Positions 1 through 7,679 of a DNA stretch of 18,759 bases are shown piece after piece. The stretch covers positions 1 to 18,759 of the forward strand of contig DUZD01000020.1 in assembly GCA_013349695.1 (NCBI GenBank), given 5' to 3'. The stretch's first letter is position 1, and every line of letters starts with the position of its first letter. Source of the stretch: Rhodospirillaceae bacterium (GTDB taxonomy: Bacteria > Pseudomonadota > Alphaproteobacteria > Rhodospirillales > 2-02-FULL-58-16). The notes under the pieces were generated by a model, which saw only the letters and a list, made by a program, of their open reading frames with translations, made no database searches and was not told the origin of the DNA. A program made the translations under genes and the position numbers.

Positions 1-1038
1 AGGCTCGGTTTCGACGTCGGGCGCGATACCTTCAAGGGCTATCTGAAGACGTTGACCGAAAACAGGGACCAGGCGTTCGAACTCCTGGGCCTGGCCTTGA
101 CAAAACCACGTTTCGACGCCGAGCCAGTCTCGCGCATTCGCAGCCAGATCATGGCGCGATTGCGCCGCCTATCGCAGGACCCCGACACCGTCGCCTACCG
201 TAAGCTCCTGGAAAACCTTTTTCCCGATCACCCTTACGGCCGCCCGCCGGAAGGAACTCTTGAAAGCGTCGCCGCCGTGACCGCCGACGACATCAAGGAG
301 TTCATGCGTAAAAGGCTGGCCGTGGACAACCTGGTCGTCGGCGTCGTCGGGAACATCACGGCGGCCGAATTGGCGCCGCTTCTCGATGCCGCTTTCGGCG
401 GCCTGCCGGCGGAGGCCGAGACGCCGCCGGTGCCGGAAGTCCGGGTGAAGGCGAAGGGCCAAACCATGGTTGTCGACATGCCGGTGCCGCAAAGCGCCAT
501 CGTCTTCGGCCACCGGGGGATCAAACGGGACCATCCGGATTTCTATGCCGCTTACGTGATGAACTACATCCTGGGCGGCGGCAGCCAGTCGTCGCGCCTT
601 TACCAAGAGGTGCGGGAAAAACGCGGCTTGGCCTATTCCGTTTACAGCCAACTGTACCCCCTCGACCATTCGGCCCTGATCGTCGGCGCCGCCGGCACCG
701 CCAACGCCCGCGTCGGCGAGACCCTGAAGGTCCTGCGCCGGGAATGGCGGCGCCTGGCCGAGGCCGGCGTCAGCGGCGAGGAACTCACCGACGCCAAGGC
801 CTATCTCACCGGCTCGTTCCCGCTTCGCTTCACGTCGAGCGGCCGCATCGCCTCGATGCTCGTCGGCATGCGGCTGGACGATCTCGGCATCGATTATCTG
901 GACAAGCGCAACGGCTACATCGACGCGGTGGAGCTCCCTCGGGTCAATCGGCTGGCACGGCGGCTTCTCGACGCCGAGGCGCTGAGCGTCGTCGTCGTCG
1001 GCGAGCCGGAGGGAATCGAGAAAACGGAGAAGGAATGA
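1..1038 (+). CDS. M16-family zinc peptidase (insulinase-like), 3' part only
   Basis: The reading frame is open from the first base of the window, so this is the C-terminal 345 residues of a longer gene whose start lies upstream. The segment near the middle, GGGSQSSRLYQEVREKRGL followed by AYSVYS, is the conserved Arg/Tyr region of M16B peptidases (processing-peptidase and PqqL-like). No HxxEH zinc motif is visible in the retained part. It would lie upstream in an active subunit, or be absent if this is the non-catalytic partner of the HxxEH/R-Y gene pairs common in Proteobacteria. Such proteins are usually periplasmic or membrane-associated and degrade or process peptides; that location is inferred from the family, because the N-terminus is missing. 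The gene ends 14 bases before the convergent radical SAM gene. Family assignment is firm; catalytic status is undecided. Confidence 0.9.
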   Translation, partial: RLGFDVGRDTFKGYLKTLTENRDQAFELLGLALTKPRFDAEPVSRIRSQIMARLRRLSQDPDTVAYRKLLENLFPDHPYGRPPEGTLESVAAVTADDIKEFMRKRLAVDNLVVGVVGNITAAELAPLLDAAFGGLPAEAETPPVPEVRVKAKGQTMVVDMPVPQSAIVFGHRGIKRDHPDFYAAYVMNYILGGGSQSSRLYQEVREKRGLAYSVYSQLYPLDHSALIVGAAGTANARVGETLKVLRREWRRLAEAGVSGEELTDAKAYLTGSFPLRFTSSGRIASMLVGMRLDDLGIDYLDKRNGYIDAVELPRVNRLARRLLDAEALSVVVVGEPEGIEKTEKE

Positions 1039-1052
1039 CCGGGTGGCGGCGC

Positions 1053-2012
1053 TTATTCGCCGCCGCACGAGGCCCCGCCGAGGACGCAAAACGTGGCGCA
1101 GTGGGGATGGTTGAGCTTCACCGTCCTCGCCGAGCCCGCCAGGTCGTTGCCGAGGTCGAATTGAGGATCGTAAGGCAACAATGTGCAAGGGACGACGGCC
1201 GGCCGTTCGGCGCCCTTGCGTTTGATCACCATGCGCGAGGTCGCGCACATCATGCTCGAAGGCGCCACCCCCAGAATGTCCCAGCAATGGACGGTGATCT
1301 CGGGGACATCCAGCTGGCCGCCCAACTCCGGAAAGAGGACAAGTTTCGCCGGGTCGGCGGCGTCCACCGGAATGTTGCCGCCGGCGAACAGGGCGGCGTA
1401 GCCGACCCGGGTCTCAATATCGGATTCATTCCAGCAGGCGCGTCCCGCCACGGCCAGGCCGAAGCCGTTTTCGGCCAGCCATTGCAATCCCGCCAACATC
1501 GGCTCCCAGGAGCCTTCGCCGCGGATGGCTTCGTGCTTGGCGCGGGTGTAATGATCAATCGACACCCTCAGCGTCAGTTTCCCGTCATGACGCTTTTGCA
1601 AGGCCAAAAGTCGGTCGCGCTTGTTGAGCAAAGGTTTCATGGCGTTGGTCAGAACCAGCGCCCGATAGCCGCGGCCAAGGGCATCGGCCAGCATCGCCGG
1701 CAGCTCGGCGTTCATGAAAGGCTCGCCGCCGGTGAAGGCGATTTCCTCGGTGGGGAGGTTCTGGCGGCCGATTTCGTCCAGGTAGTCGCCGAATTCGGAG
1801 AGGGTGAGGTAGGCCAAGCTGTCGTTGCGGGGAGTCGACTCCATGTAACAGTTCTTGCATGTGATGTTGCAAAGACTGCCGGTATTGAACCAAAGGGTCT
1901 TGAGCCGGGTCAGCGCCACCACGGCGCGCCGTTCGCCTTTGGCGGTGACGTCGGGGTCACCGAACTTGCCGGGTCCGATGAGCGGCTTTTCGGCCAGCAT
2001 TCCTTCGGCCAT
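1053..2012 (-). CDS. Radical SAM enzyme with cysteine-rich C-terminus
   Basis: About 319 residues from the ATG at 2012. The radical SAM signature CNITCKNC (Cys 48, 52, 55) would ligate the 4Fe-4S cluster that cleaves S-adenosylmethionine. FTGGEPF at about 93-99 is the SAM-contacting GGE motif. Beyond the barrel are seven more cysteines (about 193, 243, 256, 276, 305, 309, 316), the last three in HPHCATFCVLGGASC. They suggest an auxiliary iron-sulfur cluster like those of SPASM or twitch enzymes, though the spacing is not one I can name. The substrate is unknown. The frame stays open upstream to a TTG at 2108, but homology-like sequence begins only near GDPDVTAKGE, so ATG 2012 is preferred; its ribosome binding site is weak. 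It lies 111 bases downstream of metZ on the same strand and may be co-transcribed with it. Family is certain; reaction unknown. Confidence 0.88.
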   Translation of the reverse strand: MAEGMLAEKPLIGPGKFGDPDVTAKGERRAVVALTRLKTLWFNTGSLCNITCKNCYMESTPRNDSLAYLTLSEFGDYLDEIGRQNLPTEEIAFTGGEPFMNAELPAMLADALGRGYRALVLTNAMKPLLNKRDRLLALQKRHDGKLTLRVSIDHYTRAKHEAIRGEGSWEPMLAGLQWLAENGFGLAVAGRACWNESDIETRVGYAALFAGGNIPVDAADPAKLVLFPELGGQLDVPEITVHCWDILGVAPSSMMCATSRMVIKRKGAERPAVVPCTLLPYDPQFDLGNDLAGSARTVKLNHPHCATFCVLGGASCGGE

Positions 2013-2123
2013 GGTTTTCGCCTGATGGTATCTGTCGCCAAAAAACAAATGATTTCTTAACCTCCGCTTGACGGCAAGCCAAATAACAAAATCGTGCGAT
2101 CCAGGCAATCCCTGGCGGGACGG

Positions 2124-3329
2124 TCAGCCCCGGGCCGCCTTGAGGGCCTGGTCCAGGTCCTCCTTCACGTCTTCCGGGTCCTCCAGGCCCACCGACAGGC
2201 GCACCAGGCCGTCGCCTATGCCCATGCGCGCCCGTTCCTCCGGTTGCAGACGATGGTGCGTGGTCGTCGCCGGATGGGTGATCAGGCTTTTGGCGTCGCC
2301 CAGGTTGTTGGAAATATCGATCAGCTTGAGGGCGTTGAGGAATCCGAATGCCGCCTCCTTGCCGCCTTCGAGGTCGAAGGCGACGATGGTGCCGCCATCG
2401 GCCATCTGCTTGATGGCGAGATCGTGCTGGGGATGGCTCTCGAGCCCCGGATAGAGGACCCGGGATATGCCGTCCCGGCGGCTCAGGAATTCGGCGACGG
2501 CGTGGGTGTTGGTGCAATGACGGCGGACGCGCAATTCAAGGGTTTCGAGCCCCTTAAGCAGCAACCAAGCATTGAACGGGCTCAGCGCCGGGCCGGTATT
2601 GCGGACGAAGGGGATCAACCGGTCATTGAAGAACTCCGCGTCGTTGGTGAGGATGGCCCCGCCCAGACAGCGTCCCTGACCGTCGATGTGCTTGGTGGCG
2701 GAATAGACGACGATGTCGGCGCCGTACTCGAAAGGTTTTTGCAGGAGCGGCGTGGCGAAGACGTTGTCGACGACAAGGCGGGCGCTGGCGGCATGAGCCA
2801 GCTTCGCGACCGCCGCCAAGTCGATGATTTCGAGCGCCGGGTTCGATGGCGTCTCCAGGAACACGGCGTCGGTTTTTTGGCCGAGGGCTTTTTGCCATTG
2901 ATCGAGATCGGTGCCATCGACCAGTTCCGTTTCGACGCCAAAAGCGGGCAGCACTTCGGTGACGATGTAGTGGCACGCGCCGAACAACGCCCGCGATGCC
3001 ACCACCCGGTCGCCGGCCTTCAGCTGGCAGGCCAGCGAGGAGAAGACGGCGGCCATGCCGCTGGCCGTTCCGAAGCACAGCTCCGCCCCTTCCAGCATCG
3101 CCAAACGCCTCTCGAACATGGCGACGGTGGGGTTGGCGTAGCGGGAATAGATGAACCGTTTTTCCTCTCCCTTGAAGGCGCGTTGCGCTTGCTCGGCGGT
3201 GTCGTACACGTAGCCCGAGGTCATGAAGATGCCTTCGCTGGTCTCGGCGAAAGGGGAACGCGCGGTGCCGCCGCGAACGAGCTTTGTCGCTTGTCGCCAA
3301 GTGGATTCCTTGGCATTCATGTCGCCCAT
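2124..3329 (-). CDS. metZ: O-succinylhomoserine sulfhydrylase (PLP-dependent)
   Basis: A 401-residue cytosolic enzyme of the Cys/Met-metabolism PLP family. It makes homocysteine directly from O-succinylhomoserine and sulfide in methionine synthesis. Visible landmarks are YSRYANPT at about 61-68, the glycine-containing FGTASGMAAV segment near 86-95, DNVFATP at about 188-194, and SATKHIDGQGR, in which Lys213 should form the Schiff base with pyridoxal phosphate. Length and motif order match MetZ rather than cystathionine gamma-synthase; separating it from O-acetylhomoserine sulfhydrylase by sequence alone is less secure. The ATG at 3329 sits 8 bases after an AAGGAG ribosome binding site (3338-3343). 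The leader holds a promoter, a SAM-II riboswitch and an intrinsic terminator, so expression should fall when S-adenosylmethionine is plentiful. The riboswitch strongly supports the methionine-pathway assignment. Confidence 0.93.
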   Translation of the reverse strand: MGDMNAKESTWRQATKLVRGGTARSPFAETSEGIFMTSGYVYDTAEQAQRAFKGEEKRFIYSRYANPTVAMFERRLAMLEGAELCFGTASGMAAVFSSLACQLKAGDRVVASRALFGACHYIVTEVLPAFGVETELVDGTDLDQWQKALGQKTDAVFLETPSNPALEIIDLAAVAKLAHAASARLVVDNVFATPLLQKPFEYGADIVVYSATKHIDGQGRCLGGAILTNDAEFFNDRLIPFVRNTGPALSPFNAWLLLKGLETLELRVRRHCTNTHAVAEFLSRRDGISRVLYPGLESHPQHDLAIKQMADGGTIVAFDLEGGKEAAFGFLNALKLIDISNNLGDAKSLITHPATTTHHRLQPEERARMGIGDGLVRLSVGLEDPEDVKEDLDQALKAARG

Positions 3330-3365
3330 GATGCTTTCTCCTTAGGTTCGATGATGCCGAACAAC

Positions 3366-3395
3366 AAAAAAAACCCCGACCGCTTCGGGCCAGGG
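3366..3395 (-). terminator. Intrinsic terminator in the metZ leader
   Basis: Read on the minus strand, CCCTGGCC (3395-3388) pairs with GGTCGGGG (3381-3374) around a 6-base loop. Two of the eight pairs are G-U, and an alternative shorter CCCGA/TCGGG stem is possible. A run of eight T (3373-3366) follows directly. It lies between the SAM-II aptamer and the metZ start, so it can only act on the metZ leader transcript. Its position makes it the likely expression platform for SAM-dependent premature termination. Confidence 0.8.
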
Positions 3396-3412
3396 CTTGA
3401 TCAACGAGCTCG

Positions 3413-3466
3413 AACCTTTTAGCGGGTTGTTTTCCGTGGCCGCAAGCCGGTCAGCAAATCACCACA
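3413..3466 (-). promoter_or_regulatory. SAM-II (SAM-alpha, metA/metZ-type) riboswitch aptamer
   Basis: On the minus strand the order of conserved blocks matches SAM-II: GTGG (3465-3462), TGATTTG, then CGGCTTGC, then the closing GCCAC (stem partner 3439-3436), then GGAAAACAA and finally GCTAAAAGG. The GTGG/CCAC helix is P1. The loop segment GACC can pair with the 3' GGTT, giving the pseudoknot typical of this class. SAM-II aptamers bind S-adenosylmethionine and repress methionine-synthesis genes in Alphaproteobacteria, which fits metZ directly downstream. A promoter lies just upstream and a terminator just downstream. The identification comes from remembered consensus and structure, not from a covariance-model run. 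Confidence 0.9.
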
Positions 3467-3475
3467 ATCGGCCTT

Positions 3476-3504
3476 GAAATAAATGGCCGAATGCATTCCG
3501 TCAA
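3476..3504 (-). promoter_or_regulatory. Putative sigma70-type promoter for metZ
   Basis: On the minus strand, TTGACG (3504-3499) is a near-consensus -35 box. It is separated by 17 bases from TATTTC (3481-3476), a weaker -10. Transcription would start near 3470, only a few bases before the SAM-II aptamer, so the transcript would begin almost at the riboswitch. That fit between promoter and aptamer is the main support; the -10 match alone is modest. Confidence 0.55.
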
Positions 3505-3555
3505 GGGCAAACGAACGGTCCGCGTCATCCCGGAGATGGTGACCAATCGGCCCCC

Positions 3556-5790
3556 TCACACGACCTTGACGTAGCTCGCCATCACCTTTTTGATTCCGGC
3601 CTTGTCGAAGGCGATTTCCAGCTTGTCGCCGACGGCGGCGATGACGCGGCCGTAGCCGAACTTCTGGTGGAAGACCCGTTGGCCCGATGTCAGGCCCGAT
3701 GTCAGGCCCGATGCCAGGCCAGACGACTGACGCGAAGCATCCCGCTGGCCGGCTTGGACGCGGCGGCGGCGGGCGGAAACGGTGAATTTTCCGCCGCCGC
3801 GGTAGAGTCCCGGGCGGGCCACGAAATCGATCTGTTCGGCCGGCAGTTCGTCGATGAATTGCGACGGCATGGCGCTCTGCCATTTGCCGTGGACGCGGCG
3901 GCTGGCGGCGAAGCAAATGATCGCCCTCGAACGGGCCCGCGTCAGCCCGACGTAGGCCAGGCGGCGTTCTTCCTCGAGGGCCTCGGCGCCGCCCTGTTCG
4001 AGAGCCCGCTGATGGGGGAACAGGCCTTCCTCCCAGCCGGGCAGGAAGACGGTGTCGAATTCCAGGCCCTTGGCGCCGTGCAGGGTCATCAGGGTCATCT
4101 TCTCCTGGTCGGGGGACTCCTCGTTTTCCATGACCAGGCCGATGTGTTCGAGGAAATCGCCAAGGCCGCCGAATTCGGCCACCGCCGCCACCAGTTCCTT
4201 GAGGTTCTCCAAGCGCCCCGGCGCGTCCGGGGTTTGGCTCTGCCGCCACATGCCGGCGTAGCCGGATTCGTCCAGCACCGTTTCGACCAGCGCCGGGTGC
4301 GCCAAGCTGCCCTGGAGACCGCGCCAGCGGTCGAAATCCCCCAGCAACCCGGCCAGCGTATTTCTCGCCCGCGGTTTCAGCTCGTCGGTTGCCAGCAATC
4401 GCCGGGTCGCGGCGATCAACGAAATCCCTTGCCGGCGGGCCAGCTCGCGCGGCGTCCGCAGGGTCGCCGGACCGAGCCCCCGTTTCGGCTGGTTGACGAT
4501 GCGCTCGAAAGCCAGGTCGTCGTCGGGTTGGACGATGACCCGCAGGTAGGCGACGGCATCGCGGATTTCCTGGCGTTCATAGAAACGGGGGCCGCCGATG
4601 ACCCGGTAGGGAATGGCCAGGGCGATCAAGCGTTCCTCGAACTCGCGGGTCTGGAAGCCGGCGCGGACGAGGACGGCGATCTCGTTCAACGCCTCGCCCT
4701 TGCCTTGCAGGGCCTCGATCTCATCGATTACGATCCGGGCCTCCTCTTGGCTGTCCCAGACTCCCACAACGCGCACTTTCTCGCCCTCGTCCAAGTTGGA
4801 CCAAAGCGTCTTGCCGAGCCTGCCTTTGTTGTGGGCGATCAGGCCGGAGGCCGCCGCCAGGATGCGCGGCGTCGAGCGGTAGTTGCGTTCCAAGCGGATG
4901 ACGGTGGCGCCGGGAAAGTCGGCCTCGAAGCGCAGGATGTTGCCGACCTCGGCACCGCGCCAGGAATAGATGCTCTGGTCGTCGTCGCCGACGCAGCAAA
5001 TGTTCCGATGTTCTTGCGCGAGGAGCCTGAGCCAGAGGTACTGGGCGATGTTGGTGTCCTGATATTCGTCGACCAGGATGTAACGGAACTGCCGCTGGTA
5101 GGTTCGCAAAACCTCCGGCCGCGCCTGAAAGAGGGTCAGACAGTGCAACAGGAGATCGCCGAAATCGGCGGCGTTAAGGACGCGCAGGCGCTCCTGGTAT
5201 TCGGCGTAGAGTTCGCGGCCCAGCCCATCGGCGACATCGGCGGCTTCCGCCTCCGACACCTTGTCCGCCGTCAGCCCCTTGTCTTTCCAACGCTGGATGA
5301 CGGCGAGAACGACGCGGGCGGGCCAGCGTTTGCCGTCGATGCCGCGGCCGGCGAGGAGCTGTTTGATCAACCTCGCCTGGTCGTCTTCGTCGAGAATGGT
5401 GAAATTGGCCTTGAGGCCGACGCCCTCGGCATGGGCTCTTAAGATACGGGCGCCGATGGCGTGGAAGGTGGAGATCCACCAGCCCTCCACCGGTTGGCGT
5501 AAAAGCGCCGCCACCTTTTGCCGCATCTCCCGCGCCGCCTTGTTGGTGAAGGTCACCGCCAACACTTGCCAGGGGCGGGCCTTGCCGCGCACCAGGATAT
5601 GGGCGAGCCGCGTCGTCAAGGTCCTGGTCTTGCCGGTGCCGGCGCCGGCCAGCATCAGCAGCGGACCTTCCATGGCCTCGACGGCGGCAAGCTGGGAATC
5701 GTTCAAGTTTTCGAGGTGGCTTTCGCCGATGGGCGCGCCGCCGCCGGAAACGGGTGGCGGCGCGTCGGCGAGTTCGAAGGGATCGGACAT
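3556..5790 (-). CDS. uvrD: UvrD/PcrA-type superfamily 1 DNA helicase
   Basis: A 744-residue 3'-5' DNA helicase acting in nucleotide-excision and mismatch repair and in removing proteins from DNA. Motifs in order: Q-motif LNDSQLAAV (29-37), Walker A AGAGTGKT (48-55), TFTNKAA (about 80-86), DEYQDTN motif II (241-247), GDDDQSIYSWRGA motif III (268-280), and TLHGAKGLEFD and VGLTRAR motifs in the C-terminal half. The last ~40 residues (from about 704) form the PcrA/UvrD C-terminal Tudor-like module that in relatives contacts RNA polymerase. Just before it is a low-complexity SGLA-SGLT-SGLT run (about 690-703) encoded by a 12-base tandem repeat. The start is the ATG at 5790 with GAGAGGGA upstream. 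The gene follows the ClC gene by 16 bases on the same strand, so the two are probably co-transcribed. Length is normal for the family. Confidence 0.95.
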   Translation of the reverse strand: MSDPFELADAPPPVSGGGAPIGESHLENLNDSQLAAVEAMEGPLLMLAGAGTGKTRTLTTRLAHILVRGKARPWQVLAVTFTNKAAREMRQKVAALLRQPVEGWWISTFHAIGARILRAHAEGVGLKANFTILDEDDQARLIKQLLAGRGIDGKRWPARVVLAVIQRWKDKGLTADKVSEAEAADVADGLGRELYAEYQERLRVLNAADFGDLLLHCLTLFQARPEVLRTYQRQFRYILVDEYQDTNIAQYLWLRLLAQEHRNICCVGDDDQSIYSWRGAEVGNILRFEADFPGATVIRLERNYRSTPRILAAASGLIAHNKGRLGKTLWSNLDEGEKVRVVGVWDSQEEARIVIDEIEALQGKGEALNEIAVLVRAGFQTREFEERLIALAIPYRVIGGPRFYERQEIRDAVAYLRVIVQPDDDLAFERIVNQPKRGLGPATLRTPRELARRQGISLIAATRRLLATDELKPRARNTLAGLLGDFDRWRGLQGSLAHPALVETVLDESGYAGMWRQSQTPDAPGRLENLKELVAAVAEFGGLGDFLEHIGLVMENEESPDQEKMTLMTLHGAKGLEFDTVFLPGWEEGLFPHQRALEQGGAEALEEERRLAYVGLTRARSRAIICFAASRRVHGKWQSAMPSQFIDELPAEQIDFVARPGLYRGGGKFTVSARRRRVQAGQRDASRQSSGLASGLTSGLTSGQRVFHQKFGYGRVIAAVGDKLEIAFDKAGIKKVMASYVKVV
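3681..3728. repeat. 12-bp tandem repeat inside uvrD
   Basis: Two identical copies of GGCCCGATGTCA (3681-3692, 3693-3704) are followed by one with a single change (3705-3716) and a decayed fourth (3717-3728). The unit is a multiple of three, so copy-number change would add or remove four residues of the SGLT linker without breaking the frame. Confidence 0.85.
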
Positions 5791-5806
5791 GGGAGAGGGG
5801 TCCCTC

Positions 5807-7582
5807 TCAGCCGCCGAGCTCTTCGCGCCGGCGTTCCAGAAGCGCCCGGTTGTAGGCGCTCATGACGTCGCGTTCGTCGATGCCGCCGAGAAACAGCATC
5901 GACTCCTTGTCCTCGACCACGGCGATGTAACTTTCGCCGGTATCGCGCATGAGCTTCAACGCCGCTTCGAGATCGTCGGCGGCGGACAGCACGGGCGGGC
6001 GCGGGCGGGCGACGTCGCCGGCTTTGATCAGGTCGTCGACGGTCGGGTCGAAAGCCACCTCGCTCAAATCGGCGAGGGTGATGGTGCCGAACAGCTCGCC
6101 ATTGTCGCGGATCACGAAAAGTTCGCCACGCTTGGATTGTTGCAGCATCTCCCGCAAGTCCCCGAGGCCGACGTCGCGGGTCACCAGTTCACTGACCAGC
6201 GACATCACCTGACGCACGCCGAGCGTCCTCAGCAACGTCGATTCGAAGCCGCCCTTGAGATCCAATCCACGCCGCTCCAGTTGCCAGGCGAAGAAGGAGC
6301 CGCCGTGGAAATCGCGGGTGACGAGCGAGGCGAAAACAACGGCCACCATCACCGCCATGGTGATGTCGTAATCGCCGGTCATTTCGAAGACAATCAACGT
6401 CGTCGAGATCGGCGCGCCGAGCACCGCCGCCGCCATCGCCCCCATGCCGACGATGGTGTAGGCGCCGGGGCCCGACGACAGTTCCGGAGACAGGCCGGCG
6501 ACGACGATGCCATAAGCGCCGCCCAGCATGGCGCCGATGACCAGCGACGGGCTGAACACGCCGCCGCCGAAACCAAAACCCAAGCTGATGGCGGTGGCGA
6601 CGATCTTGGCGACGCCGACGGCGATCAACAGGGCCAGTGAAAAAGAAACCTGGAGCGCCGCGTCGGTGGCGCCGTATCCAACCCCCAGCACTTGCGGTAC
6701 CATCAGCGCCAGGATTCCCACCATCGCTCCTCCCGCCGCCGGCCTGATCCACGGCGGCAACGGTATCTTGCCGGCGACATTCTCCGCCAGCACGGTCCCC
6801 CGCATGAAAGCCATGGCGAGGAGGCCGGCGAGCAGGCCCAGTCCGGCGAAGGCGGGAAACTCCCAGAACGAGGCGATCGAATGCTCGGCAACCATGAAGG
6901 CCGGGAAATCGCCGAAATAGACGTTGGAAATCGCCGTTCCGGTGACGCTGGCGATGACGATGGGGGCGAAAGCGCTCAATGCGTAGTGACCGACCACCAC
7001 CTCGCTGGCGAAAAGGGCGCCGGCGATGGGGGCATTGAACGACGCCGCCACGGCGCAAGCGACTCCGCAGCCGAGGAGAGTGCGCGAATGGGCGCGCCTC
7101 AAACGCAGCTTTTTGGCCAGCCAGCCGCCGAGAGAGGCGCCTAAATGCACCGCCGGTCCCTCGCGGCCGACGGAAGCCCCGACACCGATGGAAACGGCGT
7201 TGATCACCGCCGCCTTGAGACCCGTCGTCGCCGACATGCGCCCGCCGCGAAGGGCGCCGGCTTCGATAACATCGGCGACGCCTTGCGGCCGCCGGTCAGG
7301 TAAAAAGTAATAAATCAGCAGCCCGATCAACAATCCGCCGAGCGTCGGAGCCAGCAAAATCCGCCACCAAGGCAGGGTCTGGGCGTAAACGAAAAGGCCT
7401 TCGCCAGTGGAACCGTAAAAAAGGTTTTGCACTTGGGCGATCCCTTGGCGGAACAGAATCACCGCGCCGCCGCCGGCGGCGCCGACGGCAAGGGCCAGGA
7501 TCGACAGGATCAATTGCTCGTTGCCGACGATTTTCCGCAACCGCGGCATAAAGCGGCTCAGTATGTTGCGCGAACGGGTCAT
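5807..7582 (-). CDS. ClC-family chloride channel/transporter with two C-terminal CBS domains
   Basis: A 591-residue inner-membrane protein. Roughly residues 20-435 are the hydrophobic ClC core, and about 455-515 and 520-578 are a CBS pair, which in relatives binds adenine nucleotides and tunes gating. Core motifs: GREGP (139-143) with the gating Glu141; GGVFSP (340-345) for the third chloride-binding motif; FNAPIAGALFASEV (182-195). The GSGIP motif of E. coli ClcA is replaced by PQGVA (about 99-103), the internal proton-pathway Glu (ClcA E203) aligns with Val195, and the ClcA Tyr445 position appears to be Phe431. These differences lean towards passive chloride conduction rather than H+/Cl- exchange, which is inference. 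The ATG at 7582 lacks a clear ribosome binding site. uvrD follows 16 bases downstream. Family certain; mode of transport uncertain. Confidence 0.92.
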   Translation of the reverse strand: MTRSRNILSRFMPRLRKIVGNEQLILSILALAVGAAGGGAVILFRQGIAQVQNLFYGSTGEGLFVYAQTLPWWRILLAPTLGGLLIGLLIYYFLPDRRPQGVADVIEAGALRGGRMSATTGLKAAVINAVSIGVGASVGREGPAVHLGASLGGWLAKKLRLRRAHSRTLLGCGVACAVAASFNAPIAGALFASEVVVGHYALSAFAPIVIASVTGTAISNVYFGDFPAFMVAEHSIASFWEFPAFAGLGLLAGLLAMAFMRGTVLAENVAGKIPLPPWIRPAAGGAMVGILALMVPQVLGVGYGATDAALQVSFSLALLIAVGVAKIVATAISLGFGFGGGVFSPSLVIGAMLGGAYGIVVAGLSPELSSGPGAYTIVGMGAMAAAVLGAPISTTLIVFEMTGDYDITMAVMVAVVFASLVTRDFHGGSFFAWQLERRGLDLKGGFESTLLRTLGVRQVMSLVSELVTRDVGLGDLREMLQQSKRGELFVIRDNGELFGTITLADLSEVAFDPTVDDLIKAGDVARPRPPVLSAADDLEAALKLMRDTGESYIAVVEDKESMLFLGGIDERDVMSAYNRALLERRREELGG

Positions 7583-7679
7583 GACGCGGGCCGTTTAAGG
7601 ATGTTCCGATAGCATGTCATGTCGAGGCGGGCGCCAAGGCCCCGCCCGCCGTCGCGGCGGATCGCGGCTCTCGCCACAA

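Noticed and set aside
1045..1064. GGCGGCG/CGCCGCC hairpin between the convergent M16 and radical SAM genes as a bidirectional terminator
   Set aside because: The stem is only 7 bp, contains the radical SAM stop codon in its loop and has no T-run on either side.
169..1287. Minus-strand open frame spanning the M16 and radical SAM genes
   Set aside because: It crosses two convincing genes and has low-complexity composition with no family resemblance.
3681..3728. Tandem repeats as a small CRISPR array
   Set aside because: The units are contiguous without spacers and encode a linker inside uvrD.
3667..5442. Long open frame on the plus strand opposite uvrD (591 codons)
   Set aside because: The minus frame encodes a full set of helicase motifs; the opposite frame has no recognisable domain and is a by-product of high GC codon use.
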